From Tenacibaculum sp. M341 (GTDB taxonomy: Bacteria; Bacteroidota; Bacteroidia; Flavobacteriales; Flavobacteriaceae): DNA of 64,000 bases. The notes under the pieces were generated by a model, which worked only from the letters and a program-made list of their open reading frames with translations, did no database searches and was not told the DNA's origin. Of the stretch, positions 15,039 through 24,129 are shown in pieces (the first letter of the stretch is position 1; the number at the start of each line of letters is the position of its first letter). Position numbers and translations under genes: made by a program. The stretch covers positions 1-64,000 of the forward strand of contig NZ_SJXJ01000009.1 in the NCBI RefSeq assembly GCF_004337695.1, in the 5' to 3' direction.

Positions 15039-15821
15039 ATGAAGAAAATTAAAAAGAAGCATATTTACAAGTACTTAATTGAAATCATTATTATAGTGAT
15101 TGGTGTATTGATTGCTTTCTATGTTACTAATTGGGGAAATGAAATTCAAAAGAGAAAGACTGAAAAAGAGATTATTTCACAGATTTACTTCGAATTAAGT
15201 GATAATTTAATTGACTTAAAAAATGATATTGAAATTCATAGAGCTGGATTGAGAAGTCAGTTAAAAATTCAAAAGTATTTAGATAACGAAAAGGTCAATG
15301 TTGACTCTTTAATGATGGATTTTTATTGGGCTTCAAAAGATGAATATATTTTTCCTAATACATCTGCCTTTGATAATTTAAAAAACACAGGAATGGGAAT
15401 TATAAAAAATGATTCTCTAAGAAATTTAATTACGCTTGTTTACAACAATTATTTTCCAAGAATCACAAAAGGGAATAACTTGCATCCAGATATATCAAGC
15501 TATTTAACTCCTTATTTTAAAAAGAATTTCAAAGTAAACAGAAATCCTAATATCAAATATAATTTATACTTAGGAGATTCTTTGAAGGTAACTTATCCAA
15601 TAGATTTTGGTAATGGAATAAAACAAATAATCGGATATATTCCTGTAAATAAGCAAAAGTTAAAAGAAGATGAAGAATTTAAATTCTTAATATCTGAGAT
15701 ATTATGGTTTAGACTCTATAAAATTAATTATTATCATTTATCAATAGTCAATACTAAAAAAATATTGACAACAATTGAAACGGAATACCCCAAAACTATT
15801 TTGAATAATGCCGATAAATAA
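15039..15821 (+). CDS. DUF6090-like membrane protein
   Basis: This 260-residue protein has one N-terminal membrane helix (LIEIIIIVIGVLIAFYVTNWGNEIQKRK, about residues 12-32), followed by charged helices and a soluble domain that should lie in the periplasm. The helix ending in N-W followed by a Lys/Arg-rich run is the DUF6090-type signature also seen at 10487-11215, but the soluble part is more diverged. Function unknown. The AraC-type regulator gene starts 25 bases later on the same strand. Confidence 0.65.
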   Translation: MKKIKKKHIYKYLIEIIIIVIGVLIAFYVTNWGNEIQKRKTEKEIISQIYFELSDNLIDLKNDIEIHRAGLRSQLKIQKYLDNEKVNVDSLMMDFYWASKDEYIFPNTSAFDNLKNTGMGIIKNDSLRNLITLVYNNYFPRITKGNNLHPDISSYLTPYFKKNFKVNRNPNIKYNLYLGDSLKVTYPIDFGNGIKQIIGYIPVNKQKLKEDEEFKFLISEILWFRLYKINYYHLSIVNTKKILTTIETEYPKTILNNADK

Positions 15822-15845
15822 TCTGTAGTTAACATAGAAAATACA

Positions 15846-16646
15846 GTGGATGAGTTAAAAATTATACGAGAATACTATAAACCGATTCAACCAACAGTGT
15901 CGGCTACCGATAAAGAAATCAGCTATGAAGAAATTCAACCAGATAGAAAAATCAAAAACTTTATCTACTGTTTTTGGCAACTTAAAACACAGAAAAAATT
16001 AAACAACGAATACAATTACCGTGTGGTTTCAGATGGTTGTATTGATATATTCTTTGAACATAATCAACCGACTGAAAATTTTGTTATGGGATTTTGCAAT
16101 AAGTTCGTGCAATTTCCTATTGGAAAAGAATTTGATTATATCGGTATCCGCTTTTTACCTTCTGCATTTACTCATTTATTTGGAGTGAACGCTCATGCTT
16201 TAAGCAACCAATCTCAAGAATTGAAGAAGGTTTTACCTAATTTATCAGAATGGATTACCTCCAAAATTAAACCTTCAGATTCATTCGAAAACATTACAAA
16301 AATGTTGAATACAAAGATGATTGAGTTTTTAAATACACAAGTTATTCAATGCGATCATCGTTTTATAGCGGCTTTACATCTGATTTTTCAAAAGAAAGGA
16401 AATTTAGATACCGAAAAAGATCTTAATACAGGATTAAGTTCAAGACAACTTAGAAGGATATTTAACTTTTATGTAGGAACAACAGCAAAATCGTTTAGCA
16501 ATGTTGTACGATTTCAATATGTATTGAATGCAAAACCTTCTAAAAACAGTAAATTATACTTTGATGTAGGATTCTTTGACCAAGCACATTTTATTAAAAA
16601 TTTCAAAACATTTTATGGTGTAACACCTACCGAAGCCTCTCTTTAA
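15846..16646 (+). CDS. AraC-family transcriptional regulator
   Basis: This 266-residue protein has an N-terminal sensory domain of the type found in Bacteroidetes regulators (IKNFIYCFWQLKTQ, VSDGCIDIFFEH, IGIRFLPSAFTHLFG, about residues 30-120), and a C-terminal AraC HTH pair (LSSRQLRRIFNFYVGTTAKSF, then FDVGFFDQAHFIKNFKTFYG, about 198-262). The last motif is the classic second helix-turn-helix. The start is a GTG at 15846; no in-frame ATG fits the family length. The secreted VOC protein just downstream, with its own promoter-like site, is a possible target. Confidence 0.85.
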   Translation: MDELKIIREYYKPIQPTVSATDKEISYEEIQPDRKIKNFIYCFWQLKTQKKLNNEYNYRVVSDGCIDIFFEHNQPTENFVMGFCNKFVQFPIGKEFDYIGIRFLPSAFTHLFGVNAHALSNQSQELKKVLPNLSEWITSKIKPSDSFENITKMLNTKMIEFLNTQVIQCDHRFIAALHLIFQKKGNLDTEKDLNTGLSSRQLRRIFNFYVGTTAKSFSNVVRFQYVLNAKPSKNSKLYFDVGFFDQAHFIKNFKTFYGVTPTEASL

Positions 16647-16686
16647 GATTGTCCGATTTTTACAATACCTGATTTTCTTCTCAATC

Positions 16687-16694
16687 TAAATTTG
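16687..16694 (+). promoter_or_regulatory. Promoter -7 element for the secreted VOC gene
   Basis: TAAATTTG matches the flavobacterial -7 consensus TAnnTTTG. It lies 20 bases before the ATG at 16715, so the leader would be about 15-16 bases long. Confidence 0.45.
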
Positions 16695-16714
16695 CAGTAT
16701 CAAAATCATTGATA

Positions 16715-17164
16715 ATGAAGATATTTTTATTAATCGTATTTGTTATGACATTCAGCTTAACAAGTGCACAAACAAAAAACAAGATGAAACTTAATGCAGG
16801 TATAATCACCAAGAAATTACAGGAAACGAAAAAATTTTACACTGAAGTTTTAGATTTTGGAGTGAGTTTTGAAAACGAATTTTATGTATTACTTCACACA
16901 CCTAACGAATCAGCAGAAATAAGTTTTTTACAACCGAATCATCCAAGTCAAAAGCCTATTTTTCAAACCGAATTTAACGGAAAAGGAGTGTATTTGACCA
17001 TTGAAGTTGAAAATGTAGATGAAGTCTATAAAACATTAAAAGAAAAAGGAATTCATATGGAAATAGAAATTAGAGATGAAGTTTGGGGCGACAGACATTT
17101 TGCTATTAAAGATCCAAACGGAATTGGAATTGATATTGTTACTTATACGAAACCAGAGGAATAG
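16715..17164 (+). CDS. Secreted VOC (glyoxalase/bleomycin-resistance fold) protein
   Basis: This protein of about 149 residues has a signal peptide (MKIFLLIVFVMTFSLTSAQ) and one VOC domain. The domain shows the paired beta-alpha-beta-beta-beta units: TKKLQETKKFYTEVLDFGV and, later, VDEVYKTLKEKGI ... FAIKDPNGIGIDIVTY. Export is uncommon for this fold, which is normally cytoplasmic. The metal-ligand Glu residues of glyoxalase I cannot be placed with confidence, so the activity is open. The ATG at 16715 is preferred over an in-frame TTG at 16709. Confidence 0.75.
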   Translation: MKIFLLIVFVMTFSLTSAQTKNKMKLNAGIITKKLQETKKFYTEVLDFGVSFENEFYVLLHTPNESAEISFLQPNHPSQKPIFQTEFNGKGVYLTIEVENVDEVYKTLKEKGIHMEIEIRDEVWGDRHFAIKDPNGIGIDIVTYTKPEE

Positions 17165-17196
17165 AAAATGTTGAATTTGTTTTTAAAAAAGAAGCT

Positions 17197-17219
17197 TTAT
17201 TATTTAACGTTTATATTTG
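17197..17219 (+). promoter_or_regulatory. Probable promoter with -7 motif, twin of 7359-7381
   Basis: TATATTTG at 17212-17219, preceded by TTATTATTTAACGT, differs from the sequence at 7359-7381 at one base. It would drive the short genes that follow. Confidence 0.5.
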
Positions 17220-17247
17220 TGAGAAATAGGTTAGATATAAAAAGGAA

Positions 17248-17325
17248 ATGGTAGTACTAACAGCGAGTCAGGTAGATAAAATTTGTGCTTTTGTAGAAAA
17301 GCAGATAGAAAAAAATGGATGTTAA
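17248..17325 (+). CDS. Possible 25-residue peptide
   Basis: An ATG preceded by AAAAGGAA opens a frame giving MVVLTASQVDKICAFVEKQI and ending KNGC. It overlaps the start of the next frame (17315). The length is short enough to occur by chance; the promoter 30 bases upstream and the purine-rich leader are the only support. It could equally be the head of a decayed gene. Confidence 0.25.
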   Translation: MVVLTASQVDKICAFVEKQIEKNGC

Positions 17326-17461
17326 ACAGAATTTTAATACTAGAGTAACTTATTATAAAACAGGAGCTATAAAATCTAAAGCACAATACCAAAACAATAA
17401 AGTTCATGGTACGTTATTAAAATATTCCTTAGATGGTAATTTAATGTCGAGTTTTCACTAG
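17315..17461 (+). CDS. Short MORN/YwqK-like protein fragment
   Basis: This 48-residue frame contains VTYYKTGAIKSKAQYQNNKV followed by HGTLLKYSLDGNL. The YYKTGxIKSKAxYxNxxxHG pattern is one and a half units of the YwqK/MORN-like repeat often seen in small Bacteroidetes proteins (some are annotated as toxin-antitoxin antitoxins). The protein is too short for a complete domain, so it is probably a remnant. Weak call. Confidence 0.4.
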   Translation: MDVKQNFNTRVTYYKTGAIKSKAQYQNNKVHGTLLKYSLDGNLMSSFH

Positions 17462-17483
17462 TTAATTAAATAAAGAGAAAATT

Positions 17484-17735
17484 ATGTTATTAAAGAAAAT
17501 ACTTGATGTATTTTATGGTTTTGTATTATCTATAATATTAGTATTACTTGGTTTGTTAGTTACAACATTAATAATACACGGTATTGCAGTTATTATTTCA
17601 ATTATAATAATCTTTTTTGTTGGGATTTATCTTTTTATAAATAAAAGAAAACAGTTAGCAATCGGGGTTTTTATAGGATTAATACCTATTGTTTTATTTA
17701 CTTTATCTATAATTAAAATGGGAAGATTACATTAA
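17484..17735 (+). CDS. Hypothetical membrane protein (83 residues)
   Basis: This short protein is almost entirely hydrophobic, with two or three helices (about residues 9-30, 31-50 and 58-76) and a basic loop NKRKQ near 53-57. No family is recognised. It lies 22 bases after the MORN-like frame and on the same strand as the next membrane protein, so the three may be one transcript. Confidence 0.55.
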   Translation: MLLKKILDVFYGFVLSIILVLLGLLVTTLIIHGIAVIISIIIIFFVGIYLFINKRKQLAIGVFIGLIPIVLFTLSIIKMGRLH

Positions 17736-17800
17736 TTAATATTAGGTTATATCATAAATAAATTAATAAGCTAAACATCGTAAATAAGATTCTATATTAA

Positions 17801-18190
17801 ATGAAAAAACTCTTTGTTATATCTAAATGGACTTTAATAATAGGAGCTATAATCTATAATGTTTTAACTATTGTTTTTACAATTATAGTAGGCACAGCAG
17901 GACATAATAGAGAAATAGATACTTCAAACTCGTTGTCTTCTCTTTTAATGATAATCTTTTTATCATGTAGTCATAAATTTGAAAATACAACAAGCTTAAT
18001 ATTTGAAATTCTAAATTGGTTGACAATCGCACTGGTAACTTGGGTAATGATAAATATTGTAAAAGGAAGCATTATTGATTATAATAAAGGTGAAGAATGG
18101 TTAATTACTTTATATATTCTATTACCTATGGTGATATATTTAATTGTAGTAGTTGGTTTTGTTAAAAAGATGAATAGAAACAAGATTTGA
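17801..18190 (+). CDS. Hypothetical membrane protein (129 residues)
   Basis: Three to four membrane helices are visible (about residues 9-30, 62-84 and 99-121; the stretch SSLLMIIFLSC near 46-56 may insert). Between them lie short polar loops with no recognised motif. The gene ends next to a strong hairpin that also serves the convergent gene. Confidence 0.55.
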   Translation: MKKLFVISKWTLIIGAIIYNVLTIVFTIIVGTAGHNREIDTSNSLSSLLMIIFLSCSHKFENTTSLIFEILNWLTIALVTWVMINIVKGSIIDYNKGEEWLITLYILLPMVIYLIVVVGFVKKMNRNKI

Positions 18191-18193
18191 CAA

Positions 18194-18242
18194 TAAAAAA
18201 ACAGGATTCAATTTACATAACTGAATCCTGTTTTAGTTTTTT
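18194..18242. terminator. Bidirectional rho-independent terminator
   Basis: Stem AAAACAGGATTCA / TGAATCCTGTTTT with a loop of about ten bases and T runs on both strands. It sits between two convergent genes (stops at 18190 and 18265). Confidence 0.85.
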
Positions 18243-18264
18243 AGTACTTTATAAAATTTTTAAA

Positions 18265-21200
18265 CTATTTCATTTTAATAGCTCCAATACCAGTATTCCA
18301 TAACTTTTGATTAAAAGCAGGTACTTTATTGTTTATTAAGTCTTCAGCAGTCTTCTTTAAAGAACTCCATTGCTTATCTAATTCAGCTTTTGTATCAATA
18401 GAAGCCTGGGTAACTTTAGGTAAACTACCGCTAGTTTGATTCATTAAAAATAAATATTCAGCAGAAAACTTGTTCTCAAAATTTTCTACATCATCATAGG
18501 CTTGAGACCTTCTTTGTACCATTAATTCATCCCAAGCTTTAATTTCTTTCACTAATTGTTTTCCTTCACTAATTAATGCTACATTTTTACCTTCTTTTTT
18601 CATTTGTTTCACCGCGGCATTAATATCTCTTGACATGGTACTTAGCAAGTTTACCTTGTTATGCATATCTGTAACATTAGCTTCCATTTCACTCATAATT
18701 TTATCATAGGCAGTAAATTCAGCTTTGGTAATATTATAGTTAGGATTTTCTTTGATAACAGCCTTAGTAGTGTACGTTTTTCCATCGTAAGATAATTTCA
18801 TAGTATAAGTACCTGGAGCAACTCTATGACCTCTAAAATTAGCTTCTATATATACTTTTGGCACACCAGGAACAATTTTATGTTTCATATTCCATACAAA
18901 ACGATTTAATCCTTTTTTCTTAGGTAACCTTGGAGCTCTAGGAGCGCCACCACCATTGTGAGGAATATAAGTTTTGTCTTTTTCAGATGTATAGATATTA
19001 ATTATTTTTCCATTACTATCTAAAACAGTAAGTGTTACAGGTTTTGTTTTATCTACGTTTGGTAGGTCATAATACAATTCAATACCATTAGCAGGATTCA
19101 CACCTACAAAGTCTTGCATTCCATTAAAACTAGAAATATTACCACTCATTCTGCCTCCCCAATTTCCGTAGAAAATAGGTTCTGGATTATACACTTTAAC
19201 AGCTTTGTTTTTAGCGTTGTATTGAGACAATAATGATAAGTTATCTAAAATCCAAAAAGCTCTACCAGAAGTACCTACAATTAAATCATTCTGATGCACT
19301 TTTAAATCTAAAATAGGAGTAACAGGTAAGTTTCTCTGAAAAGATTCCCAGTTATTACCATCATCAAAAGAAATATACAAACCTAATTCAGTACCAGCAT
19401 ATAACAACCCTTTTTTGTTTTTATCTTCACGTACGACTCTGGTATGTGCTCCATTTGGAATACCATTGTTAATAGCTTTCCATGTTTTTCCGTAATTGGT
19501 ACTCTTAAATAGAGCAGGAGTATAGTCTCCTAATTTATACTTAGTAGTAGCAATATATACCACAGCAGGATTGTGTGGTGATACTTCAATCGCATTCACT
19601 AATGTTTCACCTAAGTTTTTTGGAGTTATATTTTTCCAAGTTTTACCATTGTCTTTGGTTATGTGAACTAAACCATCGTCACTTCCTGAATAAAAAACAC
19701 CTTTTTCGTGTGGTGATTCTATTAAATAGCTGATAGTACCATAATTTTCTGCACCTACAGCTTCGTTTGTATAAGGACCACCTCCTTTACCTTGTTTCTT
19801 ATCGATATCTCTAGTTAAATCAGGAGAGAAATGTGTCCAGTTTTTACCTAAATCAGTAGATTTTAACACAACCTGAGCTGCATGAAAAATTGTATTAGGT
19901 TCGTGTTGAGACCAAATAATAGGAGCATTCCAATTATATAAATATTTCATATCTCTGGCAGCTTTCCCTAAGTATTGAAGCGGAGCAGCCATAATATTGG
20001 TGCTAATCATGTTTTTCATGTCTAAAACTTCAATAGTACCTAAGTAACTTCCACCCACAACCACATCTGGTTTGTTTTTATCAAAAGCTAAGAAAGCACT
20101 TTCACCACCCGCAGAACGAGTCCAATTACGTTCAGAAATACTATAACCAGTCATATTCATACTAGCAATACGAATCGAAGAATTGTCTTGCTGACCCGCA
20201 TAAATATTATATGGAAATAAATTATCTACATTAATTCTATAAAATTGAGCTGTAGGCATGATATTTTGTGTAGACCAGCTTTTTGCAAAGTTGAATGATA
20301 TTGCTGCACCACCATCGTTAGCAATCACCATGTTTTTTGAGTTATGAGGATTGATCCATAAATCGTGATAATCACCATGAGTTCCGCTAATTCTTTCCCA
20401 GCTTTTACCACCATTTTTAGAGCGTAGGGCAGGGGCACTTAATACATATACCGTTTCATCATCATTAGGATCTACAAACACCTCTGTATAATACCAAGCA
20501 CGTTGTGTTAATCGGTTATCGCCACTAACTAAGGACCAACTTTTACCTGCATTATTAGATACATATAAACCACTTTTATCTTTTTGAGTATCACTTTCAA
20601 TTAAAGCGTACACTTTGTTACTGTTACTTCTACAAACCGCTACAGCCATTTTACCTAATTCTTTTGGTAATCCTTTTTGAATTTTCTTCCAAGTTTCACC
20701 AGCATCATCAGACTTATATAAACCACTTCCTTCACCACCGCTAATCATTTTCCATGGGGTTCTTTGGTGATGCCATAAAGCAGCGTATAATATTTGTGGA
20801 TTGTTCATATCGATAGATAATTCAGAAGCACCAGCAAAATCATTAACAAATAATGTTTTCTTCCAAGTTTTTCCACCATCAACTGATTTATAAACACCTC
20901 TTTCTGAAGTAGGAGAAGAGTATTTTCCTTGTGCAGCTACATATACAATATCTGGATTTGTTGGGTGAATTACAATTCTTGAAATTTGTTCTGTTTTAGT
21001 TAAACCGATATGTTTCCAAGTTTTTCCAGCATCGGTAGATTTATACACACCGTCTCCGTAAGAAGTCATAACACCACGTATAGCATGCTCTCCCATACCT
21101 ACATATATAATGTTCGGATTACTTTCTGAAGCAGCTACAGCACCAACTGAACCTGTTTTAAAAAAGCCATCACTAATGTTTTTCCAATGTTGTCCTGCAT

Positions 21201-21402
21201 CTTCAGTTTTCCAAAGACCACCACCAGTAGTTCCCATATAATATGTGAGTGGGTTGTTTACTACTCCTGTAGCACTTACAGAGCGTCCACCTCTAAACGG
21301 ACCAATATTTCTATATTTTACAGAAGAAAAGTATTGATTTGCCTCTTGGGCAAGCATCAATAAGGGGAATGCTATTAAAATAACAGTAATCCTTAATCTC
21401 AT
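18265..21402 (-). CDS. Large secreted BNR/VPS10-type beta-propeller protein
   Basis: This 1045-residue protein has a signal peptide ([19 protein letters not shown]). The mature part holds about ten BNR/Asp-box-like units ([60 protein letters not shown] and later copies), characteristic of VPS10/sortilin-like and glycosyl-hydrolase-like propellers. The last 250 residues include a beta-sandwich-like stretch ([27 protein letters not shown]) and a helical tail. Proteins of this kind are annotated 'glycosyl hydrolase' without evidence for catalysis; no catalytic residues can be pointed to. Probably outer-membrane or periplasmic. No type IX tail signal is obvious. Confidence 0.85.
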   Translation of the reverse strand: MRLRITVILIAFPLLMLAQEANQYFSSVKYRNIGPFRGGRSVSATGVVNNPLTYYMGTTGGGLWKTEDAGQHWKNISDGFFKTGSVGAVAASESNPNIIYVGMGEHAIRGVMTSYGDGVYKSTDAGKTWKHIGLTKTEQISRIVIHPTNPDIVYVAAQGKYSSPTSERGVYKSVDGGKTWKKTLFVNDFAGASELSIDMNNPQILYAALWHHQRTPWKMISGGEGSGLYKSDDAGETWKKIQKGLPKELGKMAVAVCRSNSNKVYALIESDTQKDKSGLYVSNNAGKSWSLVSGDNRLTQRAWYYTEVFVDPNDDETVYVLSAPALRSKNGGKSWERISGTHGDYHDLWINPHNSKNMVIANDGGAAISFNFAKSWSTQNIMPTAQFYRINVDNLFPYNIYAGQQDNSSIRIASMNMTGYSISERNWTRSAGGESAFLAFDKNKPDVVVGGSYLGTIEVLDMKNMISTNIMAAPLQYLGKAARDMKYLYNWNAPIIWSQHEPNTIFHAAQVVLKSTDLGKNWTHFSPDLTRDIDKKQGKGGGPYTNEAVGAENYGTISYLIESPHEKGVFYSGSDDGLVHITKDNGKTWKNITPKNLGETLVNAIEVSPHNPAVVYIATTKYKLGDYTPALFKSTNYGKTWKAINNGIPNGAHTRVVREDKNKKGLLYAGTELGLYISFDDGNNWESFQRNLPVTPILDLKVHQNDLIVGTSGRAFWILDNLSLLSQYNAKNKAVKVYNPEPIFYGNWGGRMSGNISSFNGMQDFVGVNPANGIELYYDLPNVDKTKPVTLTVLDSNGKIINIYTSEKDKTYIPHNGGGAPRAPRLPKKKGLNRFVWNMKHKIVPGVPKVYIEANFRGHRVAPGTYTMKLSYDGKTYTTKAVIKENPNYNITKAEFTAYDKIMSEMEANVTDMHNKVNLLSTMSRDINAAVKQMKKEGKNVALISEGKQLVKEIKAWDELMVQRRSQAYDDVENFENKFSAEYLFLMNQTSGSLPKVTQASIDTKAELDKQWSSLKKTAEDLINNKVPAFNQKLWNTGIGAIKMK

Positions 21403-21567
21403 AAGTTCAGTATTTATTCGGTATTTATTAAGTGTCCTAAATTAAAAAGAATTATTGGGTTTGCGGTGGATGTTACAAAGGAAATAAAGGGTTAGAAAAC
21501 AACTAAATTGTTAATTTTTCAACAAAAAGGATGTCATAATAGACTTAATAAGTATCATTTATGTACT

Positions 21568-22257
21568 TTATTCTAACAAACTATTCAAGTTACTCTTATA
21601 CATTTTACCAATTGGGATGATATAATCTTGAATTAAAATTCTATTTCCCTCAATTTCGTTGATATGTTTTTTAGCAATTACAAATGATTTATGAACCTGA
21701 AAAAACTCGTTATTAGGCAACACATTTAAGATATCGGATATTTTTTCTCGTACTTGTATTTCGTTGTCAACCGTTACAACTTTAATATAATTACCAGTAG
21801 CCTCTATAAATAAAATATCATCTGTTTTAACTTGAATGTATTTTTTACTTGATTTTAAAAACAAACTTTTAGATTCGCTTTTAATAGTTATAGCTTCCTT
21901 AGTGAATGATTTACCATCAATTTTATTAATTGCTTTTATAAAACGTTCAAAGCTAAATGGTTTTAATAAATAATCAACAATATTAAGTTCATAGCCTTCT
22001 AAAGCATATTCCTGATAAGCTGTTGTAACAATTACTTTTGGCGGATTCTGCAATGTTTTTAAAAAATCGAAACCTTTGAGTTTAGGCATGTTTAAGTCTA
22101 AAAATATAAGATCTACTGCATTATTTTGTAGGCATTGCATTGCCTCAATAGCATCGTAACAGTTTTGCACAAACGAGAGATTGGGTAATAAATCACAATA
22201 ACCTTTTATAATATCATGAGCAATATGTTCGTCATCAACAATTATATACTTAATCAT
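21568..22257 (-). CDS. LytTR-type response regulator
   Basis: This 229-residue protein has a receiver domain (about 1-120) with acidic DD at 8-9, phosphoacceptor Asp54 in FLDLNMPKLKG and the conserved Lys in LLKPFSFERF, followed by a LytTR DNA-binding domain (about 130-229, FIEATGNYIKVVT ... FFQVHKSFVIAKKHINEI). It overlaps the upstream kinase gene by 4 bases (ATGA), the usual pairing in Bacteroidetes. The regulon is unknown, but the ABC operon read in the opposite direction at 23251 is a natural candidate. Confidence 0.93.
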   Translation of the reverse strand: MIKYIIVDDEHIAHDIIKGYCDLLPNLSFVQNCYDAIEAMQCLQNNAVDLIFLDLNMPKLKGFDFLKTLQNPPKVIVTTAYQEYALEGYELNIVDYLLKPFSFERFIKAINKIDGKSFTKEAITIKSESKSLFLKSSKKYIQVKTDDILFIEATGNYIKVVTVDNEIQVREKISDILNVLPNNEFFQVHKSFVIAKKHINEIEGNRILIQDYIIPIGKMYKSNLNSLLE

Positions 22258-23042
22258 AGTCGTAAGTTTAATTTTGCAGTATAAATATTTTGGTGTATAG
22301 CAGTTGCAAACTCGTATTTTTTAGGATAAGCTAAAGCTAAACGTCTTTCTAAATTTTTCAAGCCAATACCGTTTTCTCCTTGTATTTCTTCATCAAAATT
22401 ATTTTCAATTATTAGCGTAATACTATTTTCTTTAGCTGTTAGTTTAATTGAAATAAAAGCATTATTTCTTAATACTTCAATACCATGCTTAAAAGCATTT
22501 TCAACTAAAATAATAAAAAGTAAAGGCATTATTTTTAAATTTTTATTAGCTACATTAATATCAAGTTTTACATTAATCTCTTTATGATAACGCATTTTAT
22601 GTAATTCAATATAATTACTGATAAAATCAATTTCTTGTTGTAATGTAACATATTCTTTTTGACCTTCATAAATGCTATAACGCATCATATCAGATAATTT
22701 TAGAATCAGTTTTTTAGCTTTTTCACTGTCTTTATCTACCAATCCATATAAGTTATTCAACATATTAAAGAAAAAATGTGGATTTACTTGAGATTGTAAA
22801 TGCATTAACTCTGTTTTTGTTTTTTCATTTTTCAGATTGATAATGAATCTAATATTTATAAAAACCCAATGAAAAACAGCTATACATATAGTAATAAAGT
22901 ACATAAAAATGAACTCGATAAAACCTTCTAATTTTCCGAAAGTATCGTTAAAAAAAACAATAATTAGGCCAATAACGACAAGCGTTATACGAAGGTTTCG
23001 CATTGAAAATATAGTAGTACGATTCAAAAAATTCAAATTCAT
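22254..23042 (-). CDS. LytS/YehU-type sensor histidine kinase
   Basis: This 262-residue protein has two N-terminal membrane helices (about residues 18-32 and 44-68), followed by a His-kinase domain with HLQSQVNPHFFFNMLNNLYG (phosphorylated His89) and an ATPase part with LFIILVENAFKHGIEVL and GENGIGLKNLERRL. The order is that of the short kinases that act with LytTR regulators, with no large extracellular sensor. It is translationally coupled to the regulator at 21568-22257. The signal is likely read through the membrane segment. Confidence 0.92.
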   Translation of the reverse strand: MNLNFLNRTTIFSMRNLRITLVVIGLIIVFFNDTFGKLEGFIEFIFMYFITICIAVFHWVFINIRFIINLKNEKTKTELMHLQSQVNPHFFFNMLNNLYGLVDKDSEKAKKLILKLSDMMRYSIYEGQKEYVTLQQEIDFISNYIELHKMRYHKEINVKLDINVANKNLKIMPLLFIILVENAFKHGIEVLRNNAFISIKLTAKENSITLIIENNFDEEIQGENGIGLKNLERRLALAYPKKYEFATAIHQNIYTAKLNLRL

Positions 23043-23250
23043 AAGTCAATATTACTCAAATTAAATACGAGGTACAAATTAGTTGATAAACGACTTAAAA
23101 TGTAACATAAACATTCTAATATGTGTGATAAACATCTTTGATCCCTTTTACCAATAAGAATATCACTACTTAATAGCTATACATCCCAATTTCTTTTTGT
23201 TGAAACGCTTGATAATTAGGTTTGTCCATATCAAAATAAAAAAGAATCGT

Positions 23251-24117
23251 ATGCAACTAACTATTAATAATTTGAGTAAAACTTATGATAACGGTGTAAA
23301 AGCACTCCAAAATGTATCGTTAGAAATGTCAAACGGAATGTTTGGGTTGTTAGGACCAAATGGTGCAGGAAAATCAACTTTAATGAGAACGATAGCAACA
23401 CTGCAAGACGCTGACCAAGGTAGTATAAAGTTAAATGATTTAGAAATACAAACCAATAAAAATGCTGTTAGAAGATTACTAGGATATTTACCACAACAGT
23501 TTGGAGTATATCCTAAAATGTCGGCAGAAGTGTTGTTACATCATCTAGCTGTATTAAAAGGGATTACAAATAAAAAAGAACGAGCTAATATTGTAAATGC
23601 GTTATTACATAAAACAAATTTATATGACGTTAAAAAACAAAGTTTGGGTGGTTTTTCTGGCGGAATGAAACAACGTTTTGGAATAGCCCAAGCACTTTTA
23701 AACAATCCTAAATTATTGATTGTAGATGAGCCTACAGCAGGGTTAGATCCTAAAGAACGCAATCGTTTTTATAATCTTTTAAGTGAAATTGCTGAAAATA
23801 CCATTGTGATTTTTTCTACACACATAGTAGATGATATTAAAGAATTGTGCACCAATATGGCAATTATTAATAAAGGGAAAGTAGTACTAAAAGGAAATCC
23901 ATTAGAATTGATTCATCAGTTAGAAGGAAAAGTATATAAAAAAATGATTCATAGAAATGAATTAAATAGGTATAAGAATTCATACAAAGTGATTAATGAA
24001 AAATTATTTTTAGGTAAACCTATTATTCATATTGTAAGTGATACGGTTCCTAATAATGGATTTACTCCTGTAAAAGCTAGTTTAGAAGATGTGTATTTCT
24101 CTCAAATTAATAACTAA
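23251..24117 (+). CDS. ABC transporter ATP-binding protein
   Basis: This 288-residue cytoplasmic ATPase has Walker A GPNGAGKST (35-43), signature FSGGMKQ (135-141), Walker B LLIVDE (155-160), D-loop GLD and H-loop His191. It belongs to the DRA/CcmA-like subgroup that works with permeases carrying a fused M1 peptidase. The next gene, 12 bases downstream, is such a permease. The start at 23251 (MQLTINNLSKTY) is preferred; an in-frame start at 23197 would add an unusual 18-residue head. Confidence 0.93.
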   Translation: MQLTINNLSKTYDNGVKALQNVSLEMSNGMFGLLGPNGAGKSTLMRTIATLQDADQGSIKLNDLEIQTNKNAVRRLLGYLPQQFGVYPKMSAEVLLHHLAVLKGITNKKERANIVNALLHKTNLYDVKKQSLGGFSGGMKQRFGIAQALLNNPKLLIVDEPTAGLDPKERNRFYNLLSEIAENTIVIFSTHIVDDIKELCTNMAIINKGKVVLKGNPLELIHQLEGKVYKKMIHRNELNRYKNSYKVINEKLFLGKPIIHIVSDTVPNNGFTPVKASLEDVYFSQINN

Positions 24118-24129
24118 AACAATATAATT

